DNA of 64,000 nucleotides, from the NCBI GenBank assembly GCA_017651245.1, contig JAGCDQ010000008.1:19446-83445 (forward strand), read 5' to 3'. The DNA comes from Bacteroidaceae bacterium. Lineage in GTDB: Bacteria; Bacteroidota; Bacteroidia; Bacteroidales; Bacteroidaceae. A program made the position numbers and the translations under genes. Below the pieces are notes generated by a model that saw only the letters and a list, made by a program, of their open reading frames with translations, was not told the DNA's origin and made no database searches. Shown piece by piece: positions 35,080-43,381 of the stretch (within the stretch, counting starts at the first letter, position 1; each line of letters opens with the position of its first letter).

Positions 35080-36441
35080 ATGTTACATCTCTCAGAATAT
35101 TATGCTCGGATAGAGTCAGAGGAAGAAAACATTGGTTTTGTTCAAGAATCTCAGATTCCAATCCATTTCCTAGAAGAAGAAACTCCTACTCAAGGATATC
35201 GCTTGCTGTCGCTGTTTTCAGGTTGCGGGGGTATGGATATTGGTTTTGAAGGAGGCTTCATTGCCCCTAGAAAGAGTTTTGCCCCAAACAGTTCTTTTAT
35301 AGACCATGTAATAAATGACAAATGGGTTTTTCTTTGTAAGAATCGTTTCAACACGGTGTTTGCCAATGACATTCTACCAGAAGCTAAAGTCGGATGGACA
35401 ACATTCATGAGCAGATATAGGCACACTCCTGAAACATACAAGCTCATGAGTATAGTGGATTTGGTAAAGATGCACAATAGTGGTGCAGACATCTTTCCGA
35501 AACAAATTGACGTGGTGACAGGAGGTTTCCCGTGCCAGGATTTCAGTATTGCGGGCAAACGTAAGGGATTTGATTCTCAAAAAGACCATGAAGGACATTT
35601 ACGTGCTGAAGATGTACCAACAGAAGAGAGTCGAGGAAAATTATATTACTGGATGAAACAAGTGATAGACATTACTCGTCCGAAAATATTTATAGCCGAG
35701 AATGTGAAAGGTTTGGTGAGTTTGGGCGACGTTAAGGACATCATCCAACAAGATTTTGCCTCAGCAGATGGGAATGGATATATTGTGTTGAATCCTCAAG
35801 TTCTTCATGCTGGCAATTATGGTGTTCCTGAATCCAGAGAACGCGTTATTTTTATAGGAATTCGTATAGAGGGACTAAAGAAAGAAGCTTATCGAGCTTT
35901 GACGCAAGATTGTGTTCCTGAAAGATATAATCCTTATCCCCAACCAACTCATAGATGTACTATAGAAGGGGGGCAACTCTTGCCAATGGTCACAACAAGT
36001 GATGTTCTTGCAGATTTGCCAGAACCTGATGACGCATTTGACTTGGCACAGAAAATCTATTCCAAAGCAAAATATCTCAGTAATGGAAGTCAAGGACAAA
36101 CGGAGATAAAACTTAATTCAATTGGTCCCACTATTCGTTCTGAGCATCATGGGAACATTGAGTTTCGACGACTCTCGGCAGAACATGGCGGTACACATAC
36201 AGAAGAGCTGTTAAACGGATTGGATGAACGAAGACTCACTCCACGTGAGTGTGCTTTAATCCAGACATTCCCCCCTGATTATCACTTTGTCATGAGAAGT
36301 GATAAAGGACGTGGATTTCTATTAAGTTCTTCAGCAGCTTACAAGGTAATTGGCAATGCCGTTCCACCAGTGCTTGCATATCATATTGCGAAAAGAATAG
36401 AAGAAGTTTTACCTTTATATTTTTCAGAAAAAGATGGATGA
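35080..36441 (+). CDS. DNA (cytosine-5-)-methyltransferase of type II R-M
   Basis: A 453-residue C5-cytosine methyltransferase. Motif I is FSGCGGMDIGFE (from residue 46). Motif IV is PCQDFSIAGKRKG with catalytic Cys152. Motif VI is ENVKG (Glu207), motif VIII is ESRERVIFIG, and the end carries RRLTPRECALIQTFP and GNAVPP. The target-recognition region lies between about 270 and 370, but its site cannot be read. It protects DNA from the endonuclease encoded next, whose start lies inside its last codons (8-bp overlap). Codons are visibly richer in A/T than in neighbouring housekeeping genes, pointing to horizontal acquisition. Confidence 0.93.
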   Translation: MLHLSEYYARIESEEENIGFVQESQIPIHFLEEETPTQGYRLLSLFSGCGGMDIGFEGGFIAPRKSFAPNSSFIDHVINDKWVFLCKNRFNTVFANDILPEAKVGWTTFMSRYRHTPETYKLMSIVDLVKMHNSGADIFPKQIDVVTGGFPCQDFSIAGKRKGFDSQKDHEGHLRAEDVPTEESRGKLYYWMKQVIDITRPKIFIAENVKGLVSLGDVKDIIQQDFASADGNGYIVLNPQVLHAGNYGVPESRERVIFIGIRIEGLKKEAYRALTQDCVPERYNPYPQPTHRCTIEGGQLLPMVTTSDVLADLPEPDDAFDLAQKIYSKAKYLSNGSQGQTEIKLNSIGPTIRSEHHGNIEFRRLSAEHGGTHTEELLNGLDERRLTPRECALIQTFPPDYHFVMRSDKGRGFLLSSSAAYKVIGNAVPPVLAYHIAKRIEEVLPLYFSEKDG

Positions 36442-37609
36442 CAGCAACTACATTGCAATAAATCTCAGGAATAAAGAGGAAGCACGTTTCGCTCGCTTTA
36501 TGCAAGTTACCACAGAAGCCTTAAGGAAAGACGCCAAGAACAACATCACCTATTACAGTAACCAAAATGGTGAGAAACTTGAAGGAGTTGTCCTTGACAA
36601 GATGCGTTCTTTTGCCTCAGAGTTTGACATCTGCCCAGAAGATATCCGCCATGCTTTGAAACAACATTTTCCTGACATCTTGTTTGGAAACAGGTTTGGC
36701 GTTGAAGTGAAATCAACCAAAGAGCACTCATGGATATCAACAGGAAGCAGCATTGTGGAGAGTCTGAGAGAAGAACAAGTAAAGAAAGTGTATCTGCTTT
36801 TTGGACGTTTATCTGCCCCTGATATAGACTTCCGATGCAAGCCATATGAGGATTGTCTATACGACATCGCTGTAACGCATAGTCCACGTTATCTTATTAA
36901 TATGGACTTGAAAAATAGCAGTCAAACCATCTTTGGGAAGATGCAAGTCAACTATGATACTTTTAGGGAATCATCTGACCAAATAGAACTTGTCAGGAAA
37001 TATTATCGTGAAAAATTTAGAGCAAGTGGGAAGAAAGGAGAAATGCCTTGGTGGATTGGTTCGGATGCCAATGTGAGTGCGGAAATAATGCCTACTTTGC
37101 AGGAGATAGGAAACATTCGTATGTGGGATATCATTGACCGACCCACACAGGAGTTTCTGAAAGCATGCGCATATATATTGTTCCCTGAAATATTCGGTAA
37201 TGAAACGACCAAATTTCAGAACCTCGCTTTATGGTTGTGTTCTCGCTATTCCATCATTAGTTCCAGTCTTCGCGACAAATTCTCTGCAGGAGGAAGAGGT
37301 GACATTTATGTTAATGATGTTTTGAGATGGAAAAATATGCCAAAGATTATTTGTAATATGTTGATACAATTAGAAACTATTCGTAATGTGTTTGAAAACC
37401 ATTCATATCCTTATGAAGAGATTCGATATTGTTCCAATTATTTCCGTCCTAATGTGGATTTGTATAAATCGTGGAAGCAAACCGTCAATTATTACATCAA
37501 GAGCCACAATATCAAAATAGAAGATGTGCTGAAACTCAGATACCTGAGATACACTTCAGACAACAATTTCTTCACGGAAGAAAGGAAAGAATCTAAAATG
37601 GATTTTTGA
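36434..37609 (+). CDS. Type II restriction endonuclease, PD-(D/E)XK type
   Basis: A 391-residue protein placed directly after a cytosine methyltransferase and overlapping it. FPDILFGNRFGVEVKS gives Pro80-Asp81 and Glu91-Val-Lys93, a good PD-x9-EVK nuclease centre near the N-terminal quarter. The remaining 290 residues have no motif I recognise and probably include the target-recognition part. Position, nuclease motif and AT-rich composition make restriction the clear reading; the recognition sequence is unknown. There is no controller (C) protein gene, so timing of expression may rest on the overlap and the long leader upstream. Confidence 0.85.
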   Translation: MDDSNYIAINLRNKEEARFARFMQVTTEALRKDAKNNITYYSNQNGEKLEGVVLDKMRSFASEFDICPEDIRHALKQHFPDILFGNRFGVEVKSTKEHSWISTGSSIVESLREEQVKKVYLLFGRLSAPDIDFRCKPYEDCLYDIAVTHSPRYLINMDLKNSSQTIFGKMQVNYDTFRESSDQIELVRKYYREKFRASGKKGEMPWWIGSDANVSAEIMPTLQEIGNIRMWDIIDRPTQEFLKACAYILFPEIFGNETTKFQNLALWLCSRYSIISSSLRDKFSAGGRGDIYVNDVLRWKNMPKIICNMLIQLETIRNVFENHSYPYEEIRYCSNYFRPNVDLYKSWKQTVNYYIKSHNIKIEDVLKLRYLRYTSDNNFFTEERKESKMDF

Positions 37610-37760
37610 TAGACTCCATCAAGGCAGGTTGCTGATATCTCAAATACTATTAGTGATTGGCGCCATAATTTTGTTCATAATGGTCTACTGCCACTAAATT
37701 TACGAGTGGCGTATTGAGGGGAACGGAAGCAGTCTCAAAGCCACTTTGTTTTAAAGTCAT

Positions 37761-37803
37761 TTTGAGTTACCCACTAACTGCAGTAATTAGTGGGTAACTC
37801 AAA
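37761..37803. terminator. Bidirectional hairpin between R-M and ROK genes
   Basis: TTTGAGTTACCCACTAA (37761-37777) is exactly inverted at 37787-37803 with a 9-nt loop. It sits between the convergent endonuclease and ROK kinase genes and has A/T-rich flanks on both sides. Confidence 0.8.
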
Positions 37804-37846
37804 CACGGTTGGTTTTACGATGGAATTTTGATGGGGCTGAGCCTTT

Positions 37847-38845
37847 TCACTCCTCCCACGCTAATGCTGATGCACCCAGGACGGCGGCGTTGGCATTCAT
37901 GAGGCCGCTGATGAGGAATTTGGCTTTGCCTCGGAAGATGGGCATGACGCTCTTGTTATAGGATTCCTCAATGGGTTTCATGATGAGGTCGCCTGCCTTG
38001 CAAAGACCACCAAAGAAGATGAAGGCTTCGGGAGAGGAGAAGGCTGTGAAGTCGGCACATGCCTCACCCAGCATCTTGCCTGTGAACTGGAAGATTTCGT
38101 TGGCGATTTCATCACCTTGACTGGCTGCGATGGAGACATCAAGGGATTCAATCTGGTCAATGGGTTTGTTGCGAAGTAGAGACGGGCGGTCGGTGGTGGT
38201 GAGGATTTCACGAGCTGTACGTGCCACACCTGTTGCCGAGCAATAAGTTTCAAGACAGCCTGTACGACCACATCCACAAAGACGACCTTCTTTGCCTCGT
38301 ACCGTGATGACATGACCCAATTCTCCTGCGAAACCATCGTGACCATAGACAAGCTGTCCGTTCACCACAATACCAGAACCCACACCCGTGCCGAGCGTGA
38401 TGACAATAAAGTTCTTCATGCCACGAGCCACTCCGTATGCCATCTCACCCATCGCTGCGGCATTGGCATCGTTGGTCATTTTGACGGGGAAAAGAGTTGA
38501 GGGGTGAGAGTTGAGGGTTGAGAGTTGGGTGGAGAACATTTGGGCAAGGGGCACGATGCGGTCGTGTGCCCATGCAATGTTGGGAGCGGTTTCGATGGAA
38601 CCCGTGTAGTAGTTAGCATTGGGAGCACCAATACCCATACCAGCGATATTGTCTATGCCGCCCACTTGATCAATGAGAGGACGGAGACATGCTACGCCAG
38701 CCTCAACAAAGGCTTCAGCAGTGCCGTAAGCTTGCGTCTTGATGGAGTTCTGGGCAACAATGTCACCTTGTGCGTTGACAATGCCAAAGACGGTGTTGGT
38801 TCCTCCAAGATCAACCCCGATAGAGTATGCTTTCTGTTCGTTCAT
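37847..38845 (-). CDS. ROK-family sugar kinase (glucokinase-like)
   Basis: A 332-residue ROK protein. The phosphate-1 motif is IGVDLGGTNTVFG, the catalytic region TNDANAAAMGEM, and the ROK signature GHDGFAGELGHVI precedes the zinc cluster CGCGRTGCLETYCSATG. The domain set fits a glucokinase or related hexokinase rather than a ROK repressor, since no helix-turn-helix is present. ATG 38845 is used; the frame stays open upstream across the promoter, but that part has low-complexity codons. Residues about 106-117 are encoded by a 7-bp repeat array (STLNSHPSTL) just before the TNDANAAA motif, an in-frame insertion absent from typical relatives. Confidence 0.9.
   Translation of the reverse strand: MNEQKAYSIGVDLGGTNTVFGIVNAQGDIVAQNSIKTQAYGTAEAFVEAGVACLRPLIDQVGGIDNIAGMGIGAPNANYYTGSIETAPNIAWAHDRIVPLAQMFSTQLSTLNSHPSTLFPVKMTNDANAAAMGEMAYGVARGMKNFIVITLGTGVGSGIVVNGQLVYGHDGFAGELGHVITVRGKEGRLCGCGRTGCLETYCSATGVARTAREILTTTDRPSLLRNKPIDQIESLDVSIAASQGDEIANEIFQFTGKMLGEACADFTAFSSPEAFIFFGGLCKAGDLIMKPIEESYNKSVMPIFRGKAKFLISGLMNANAAVLGASALAWEE
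38494..38528. repeat. Heptamer array inside the ROK kinase gene
   Basis: Five degenerate 7-bp units (GAGTTGA, GGGGTGA, GAGTTGA, GGGTTGA, GAGTTGG) lie inside the coding sequence. Because 7 is not a multiple of 3, gain or loss of a single unit would shift the frame. Confidence 0.85.
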
Positions 38846-38870
38846 CTTCTTCTTTTTGTTGATTTTGGGG

Positions 38871-38878
38871 CAAAGATA
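38871..38878 (-). promoter_or_regulatory. -7 box of ROK kinase promoter
   Basis: CAAAGATA (plus) reads TATCTTTG on the minus strand, 25 nt before the ATG at 38845. No clear -33 element. Confidence 0.6.
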
Positions 38879-38921
38879 TGAAAAAGAAGTGAAAAGTGAA
38901 TAAGAAAAGGTGAAAAATGTG

Positions 38922-38929
38922 TACCTTTG
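38922..38929 (+). promoter_or_regulatory. -7 box of the LysE-fmt run
   Basis: TACCTTTG lies 27 nt before the ATG at 38957 and is divergent from the ROK promoter. No clear TTTG at -33. Confidence 0.6.
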
Positions 38930-38956
38930 CACTCTAAAACGATTATTAAGCATTTT

Positions 38957-39700
38957 ATGATTTTACAAGCGATTCCCCAGATACCCGAACTGAACTTCCA
39001 GGAATGGATGCAGAATGTGGGTGTGTTTGAGGAAATAATGAAAGGTTTTCTAATTGGCGTGCTGGCTTCAGCCCCTATGGGACCTGTAGGTATTCTGACC
39101 GTGCAACGCACTTTGAATAAGGGACGTTGGGAAGGTTTTGCCACAGGTATCGGAGCAAGCATCAGCGACATTCTGTATGCCATCATCACTGGTTATTTCA
39201 TGTATCTGGTGGTGGACATCATCGAAGACCCTATCATCGCTTTGTGGATTAAAATTATTGGCTCTGCCCTGTTGTTTGCCTTTGGTATCTACACCTTCAA
39301 AAGCATTCCAAAGCAGAAAGTGGTGGACAGAGAATCACCCGTAGAGACGAAGCACAAACTGACGGGATTCATCATTTCGGGCTTTGCCATTACGGTTTCC
39401 AATCCGTTGATTATCTTGTTGTTTGTGGCATTGTTCGGTCAGTTCACGTTTATCTTGGCAGGCAACTGGCTGGCACAGACAATGGGTTATCTGTCCATTG
39501 TGGCAGGTGCATTGGCTTGGTGGTTTGGCTTGACTTGGTTGGTGGATAAGGTGAGAGCCCGTTTCAGCAATCAGGTGATTTGGCGCATCAACCGAATTAT
39601 CGGCATCATTGTGATGGTGGTGAGTGCCTTGATGATTGTCTATGCATTGACGGGCCACACATTCCATTATATTCCTTTCGGAGATAACGAACCAGTATAA
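38957..39700 (+). CDS. LysE-family amino-acid exporter
   Basis: A 247-residue membrane protein with about six helices. The LysE/RhtB-type signature is seen as GVLASAPMGPVGILTVQRTLNKGRWEG, GIGASISDILYAIITGYF and GFAITVSNPLIILLFVALFG. LysE-type carriers export amino acids or related metabolites; the substrate is not determined here. ATG 38957 fits the promoter at 38922; an earlier in-frame TTG overlaps that box. Followed after four bases by the DUF4924 gene, with which it is probably co-transcribed. Confidence 0.85.
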   Translation: MILQAIPQIPELNFQEWMQNVGVFEEIMKGFLIGVLASAPMGPVGILTVQRTLNKGRWEGFATGIGASISDILYAIITGYFMYLVVDIIEDPIIALWIKIIGSALLFAFGIYTFKSIPKQKVVDRESPVETKHKLTGFIISGFAITVSNPLIILLFVALFGQFTFILAGNWLAQTMGYLSIVAGALAWWFGLTWLVDKVRARFSNQVIWRINRIIGIIVMVVSALMIVYALTGHTFHYIPFGDNEPV

Positions 39701-39704
39701 GAGT

Positions 39705-40250
39705 ATGTTTGTAGCAGAACAATTGAGGAAGAAAAATATAGCGGAGTACTTGCTGTATATGTGGCAAGTAGAGGATGTGGTGCGTGCGTTTGGCTTGGAT
39801 GCGGAGAAGATGGCAAAGGAATATGTGCCACAGTTCGGCTTGGATGCAGAGAAAAGCGAGGAGCTGAAGGGATGGTATGAACATCTGATTGAGATGATGC
39901 GTGAGGAGGGTGTGACAGAGAAAGGACATCTGCAGGTGAACAAGAACATCATCATCTTACTGACAGACCTACATGCCCAGTTGTTGAAGTCGAGCAAGCA
40001 TCCATTCTACTCAGCTGCTTATTACAAGGCATTGCCCTTCATTGTGGAGTTGCGGGCAAAGAGTGCTGAGAGTCAGGAGAAGAACGAAATTGAAAATTGC
40101 TTTGATGCGCTGTATGGAGTGATGTTGCTACGAATGCAGAAGAAAGAAGTGTCGGCGGAAACAGCTACAGCTATTGACAACATCGCCAAGTTCATCGGTC
40201 TGCTCTGCGACTATTACAAGAAGGACAAGGAGGGAGAGTTGGAGGTTTGA
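39705..40250 (+). CDS. DUF4924 family protein
   Basis: A 181-residue, mostly helical cytoplasmic protein matching the Bacteroidota-restricted DUF4924 family (FVAEQLRKKNIAEYLLYMWQVED at the start, NKNIIILLTDLHAQLL in the middle). No catalytic motif can be seen and no function is assigned. It starts four bases after the LysE stop. Its stop codon lies inside the heptamer array that fills the gap to rfbD. Confidence 0.75.
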   Translation: MFVAEQLRKKNIAEYLLYMWQVEDVVRAFGLDAEKMAKEYVPQFGLDAEKSEELKGWYEHLIEMMREEGVTEKGHLQVNKNIIILLTDLHAQLLKSSKHPFYSAAYYKALPFIVELRAKSAESQEKNEIENCFDALYGVMLLRMQKKEVSAETATAIDNIAKFIGLLCDYYKKDKEGELEV

Positions 40251-40322
40251 GATTGGAGGTTTGAGGTTTCTTGGCAAGCCAAGCGTGCTAAAGATACGAT
40301 AAGAGGTTTGAGATTTAAGATT
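40241..40322. repeat. Split heptamer array with central hairpin before rfbD
   Basis: Units GGAGGTT, TGAGATT, GGAGGTT and TGAGGTT (40241-40268) and AGAGGTT, TGAGATT and TAAGATT (40302-40322) flank a hairpin CTTGGC-AA-GCCAAG (40270-40283). The layout (array, core, array) recalls the elements around leuB, but with a 7-bp period and direct rather than inverted arrays. Confidence 0.75.
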
Positions 40323-40334
40323 ATAGAAAGAGAT

Positions 40335-41213
40335 ATGAATATTTTAGTGACAGGATGCAACGGACAACTCGGCAATGAGATGCAGTTGTTGGCAAAGGAG
40401 AATGCACAACACACGTATTTCTTTACGGATGTAGTGATTCCAGAGGGAAGCATTGCACAGAAACTGGACATCACAAACGAAGACGAGGTGGAGGCGTTCG
40501 TGGAGGCAAACAAGATTGACTGCATCGTGAACTGTGCAGCGTTTACGGCTGTGGATAAGGCAGAGGATAACGAAGAGTTTTGCAACCTGCTCAATAATAT
40601 CGCTCCTGGCTATCTGGCAAAGGCTGTTGGAAAGCGTGGGGGCAGCATGGTGCAAATCAGCACGGACTATGTGTTTGACGGCACTAATTACACACCCATG
40701 ACGGAAGAATTGCCTACTTGTCCAAACTCTGTCTATGGACGCACGAAGTTGGCAGGTGAGGAGAGCGTGAAGGCAAATTGCAAGAACTATCTCATCATCC
40801 GTACGGCTTGGCTCTACTCTACCTTTGGCAACAACTTCGTGAAGACGATGATTCGTTTAGGTAAAGAAAAGCCTGAGCTGGGCGTCATTTTTGACCAAGT
40901 GGGCACACCAACCTATGCAAGAGATTTGGCGGCTGCTATCTTTGTGGCGATCAACAAGGGCATCGTGCCTGGCATCTACCACTTCTCTAACGAGGGTGTC
41001 ATTTCGTGGTATGATTTCACCAAAGCCATCCACAGGATTGCAGGCATTACAACCTGCCACGTGAGACCACTCCACACATCGGAATACCCCACCCCCGCAA
41101 AAAGACCTCACTATTCCGTGCTGGACAAGACGAAAATCAAGAACACCTACGGCATCGAAGTGCCTTATTGGGAAGACTCTTTAAGAGAGTGTATTGAAAA
41201 ATTGAAGCAATAA
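40335..41213 (+). CDS. rfbD: dTDP-4-dehydrorhamnose reductase
   Basis: A 292-residue short-chain dehydrogenase-type enzyme making the last step to dTDP-L-rhamnose for surface polysaccharide. The NAD(P)-binding motif ILVTGCNGQLG starts at residue 3, and the catalytic Tyr and Lys are in SVYGRTKLAGE. QISTDYVFDG and RTAWLYSTFGNNFVKTM are typical of RmlD. rmlA, rmlB and rmlC are not nearby. ATG 40335 gives the normal N-terminus; the in-frame upstream part is translated repeat. The gap to prfC is only three bases. Confidence 0.93.
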   Translation: MNILVTGCNGQLGNEMQLLAKENAQHTYFFTDVVIPEGSIAQKLDITNEDEVEAFVEANKIDCIVNCAAFTAVDKAEDNEEFCNLLNNIAPGYLAKAVGKRGGSMVQISTDYVFDGTNYTPMTEELPTCPNSVYGRTKLAGEESVKANCKNYLIIRTAWLYSTFGNNFVKTMIRLGKEKPELGVIFDQVGTPTYARDLAAAIFVAINKGIVPGIYHFSNEGVISWYDFTKAIHRIAGITTCHVRPLHTSEYPTPAKRPHYSVLDKTKIKNTYGIEVPYWEDSLRECIEKLKQ

Positions 41214-41216
41214 CAC

Positions 41217-42782
41217 ATGAACGAAATAGAAAGAAGAAGAACATTTGCGATTATCTCGCACCCTGATGCGGGTAAGACCACGTTGACGGAGAAACTGCTG
41301 CTGTTTGGCGGTCAGATTCAGGTGGCTGGTGCAGTGAAGAGCAACAAAATCAAGAAGACCGCCACCTCTGACTGGATGGAGATTGAGAAACAAAGAGGTA
41401 TCTCCGTGAGCACCTCCGTGATGGAGTTTGACTATCAGGACTATAAAGTAAATATTCTTGACACACCGGGTCACCAAGACTTTGCGGAAGATACGTTCAG
41501 GACCTTGACCGCAGTGGATTCTGCCATTATCGTGATTGATGGTGCAAAAGGTGTGGAGGCACAGACACGCAAATTGATGACTGTGTGCCGTATGAGGAAA
41601 ACACCTGTGATTGTGTTCATCAACAAGATGGACCGTGAGGGTAAAGACCCCTTCGACTTGCTTGACGAGGTGGAAAGCGAATTGCAAATCAACGTGCGTC
41701 CCCTCTCTTGGCCTATCAATCAAGGAGCACGATTCAAAGGTGTTTATAACATCTACGAGGAGAACCTCAACCTCTTCACCCCCAATAAGCAGATGGTGAC
41801 AGAAAAGGTGAATGTGGATATCAACTCGGAAGAACTGGATGAGCGTGTAGGGAAAGAAGATGCAGAGAAGTTGCGTGAGGACTTGGAAATGATTGACGGT
41901 GTGTATGACACATTCGATGTGAACACCTATCTGGAAGCAGAAGTGGCACCCGTTTTCTTCGGCTCCGCCTTGAACAACTTCGGTGTACAAGAACTCCTTG
42001 ACTGCTTCGTGAAGATTGCCCCCAATCCACGACCCACGACGGCGGAAGAGCGTATGGTGCAACCAGAAGAACCTAAGTTCACAGGATTCATCTTCAAGAT
42101 TACAGCCAACATCGACCCCAATCACCGTTCTTGTACGGCATTCTGCAAGGTTTGCTCGGGCAAGTTCGTTAGGAACGCCCCCTATTTGCACGTAAGAAAT
42201 GGAAAAACGGTACGTTTCTCCAGTCCTACACAATTCATGGCACAACGAAAGAGTACGATAGAAGAAGCATATCCTGGTGACATTGTGGGTTTGCCAGACA
42301 ACGGTATCTTCAAGATTGGTGACACACTGACAGAGGGAGAGCTGTTGCACTTCAAGGGATTGCCCAGTTTCTCACCTGAGATGTTCAAGTACATTGAGAA
42401 CGCAGACCCCATGAAGACAAAACAGTTGGAGAAGGGTATCAATCAATTGATGGACGAAGGTGTGGCACAGCTGTTTGTGAATCAATTCAACAATCGCAAG
42501 ATTATCGGTACGGTGGGACAGTTGCAGTTCGAAGTCATTCAGTATCGTTTGGAGAACGAATACAATGCCAAGTGTAAATGGAAACCTGTGAGTCTTTACA
42601 AGGCATGTTGGATTGAGAGCGATGATGATGCCGAATTGGATGCTTTCAAGAAGCGCAAGTATCAATATATGGCAAAAGACAAGGAGGGACGAGATGTTTT
42701 CCTGGCAGATTCCAATTATGTGTTGCAAATGGCACAACAGGATTTCAAGCATATCAAGTTCCACTTCACCAGTGAATTTTAA
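41217..42782 (+). CDS. prfC: Peptide chain release factor 3
   Basis: A 521-residue translational GTPase that recycles RF1/RF2 from the ribosome after termination. All GTPase motifs are intact: [24 protein letters not shown] (switch I), DTPGHQDF with the catalytic His, and NKMD. The C-terminal RF3 domain ([23 protein letters not shown]...) has the usual length. Its intact DTPGH motif contrasts with the altered one in the EF-G2-like protein at 49912. Confidence 0.96.
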   Translation: MNEIERRRTFAIISHPDAGKTTLTEKLLLFGGQIQVAGAVKSNKIKKTATSDWMEIEKQRGISVSTSVMEFDYQDYKVNILDTPGHQDFAEDTFRTLTAVDSAIIVIDGAKGVEAQTRKLMTVCRMRKTPVIVFINKMDREGKDPFDLLDEVESELQINVRPLSWPINQGARFKGVYNIYEENLNLFTPNKQMVTEKVNVDINSEELDERVGKEDAEKLREDLEMIDGVYDTFDVNTYLEAEVAPVFFGSALNNFGVQELLDCFVKIAPNPRPTTAEERMVQPEEPKFTGFIFKITANIDPNHRSCTAFCKVCSGKFVRNAPYLHVRNGKTVRFSSPTQFMAQRKSTIEEAYPGDIVGLPDNGIFKIGDTLTEGELLHFKGLPSFSPEMFKYIENADPMKTKQLEKGINQLMDEGVAQLFVNQFNNRKIIGTVGQLQFEVIQYRLENEYNAKCKWKPVSLYKACWIESDDDAELDAFKKRKYQYMAKDKEGRDVFLADSNYVLQMAQQDFKHIKFHFTSEF

Positions 42783-42812
42783 CTAGCCCGTAAGGCAGAG
42801 AAGATCAATTAT

Positions 42813-43379
42813 ATGTTACAAGACGAAGTAAAGAAAGCGATTGAAGTGATGAAGGCAGGCGGTGTCATCCTCTACCCGACCGACACGGTCTGGGGCATCG
42901 GATGTGATGCCACCAACGAGGAAGCCGTGAAGAAAGTCTTTGCCATCAAGAAGAGGGAAGACAGCAAGGCACTCATCTGCTTGGTGGATAGCGATGTACG
43001 CTTGCAACGCTATGTCAGGAATGTGGCAGATGTGACTTGGGATATGATTGAGTTGAGTGAAAAGCCTCTCACCGTCATTTTTGACAACGTGACAGGCTTG
43101 GCTCCCAATGTGATTGCTGAAGACGGCAGTGCGGGATTGAGAATTACGAAAGAGGAGTTTAGCAAAGAACTCTGTTTCCGTTTTCAGAAGCCCATTGTCA
43201 GCACCAGCGCCAACATTAGTGGAGAACCCACCCCACAAACATTCGAAGAAATCAGCGACGAGATTAAGAATGCGGTTGACTATGTGGTCAAGTACAGCAG
43301 ACAGAGTCGCGAGAAGCATAAGCCCAGTAGCATTATCAAAATGAATGCCAACGGTCAATTCACCATTATCAGAGAATAA
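42813..43379 (+). CDS. tsaC: Threonylcarbamoyl-AMP synthase (Sua5/YrdC)
   Basis: A 188-residue YrdC-domain protein making threonylcarbamoyl-AMP from threonine, bicarbonate and ATP, the first step of the universal tRNA t6A37 modification. The N-terminal AGGVILYPTDTVWGIGCDA, the conserved KKREDSKAL and the STSANISGEPTP segment identify it. It lacks the extra Sua5 C-terminal domain, so it is the short TsaC form. It sits 30 bp after prfC and 2 bp before the chloride channel gene. Confidence 0.93.
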   Translation: MLQDEVKKAIEVMKAGGVILYPTDTVWGIGCDATNEEAVKKVFAIKKREDSKALICLVDSDVRLQRYVRNVADVTWDMIELSEKPLTVIFDNVTGLAPNVIAEDGSAGLRITKEEFSKELCFRFQKPIVSTSANISGEPTPQTFEEISDEIKNAVDYVVKYSRQSREKHKPSSIIKMNANGQFTIIRE

Positions 43380-43381
43380 CC

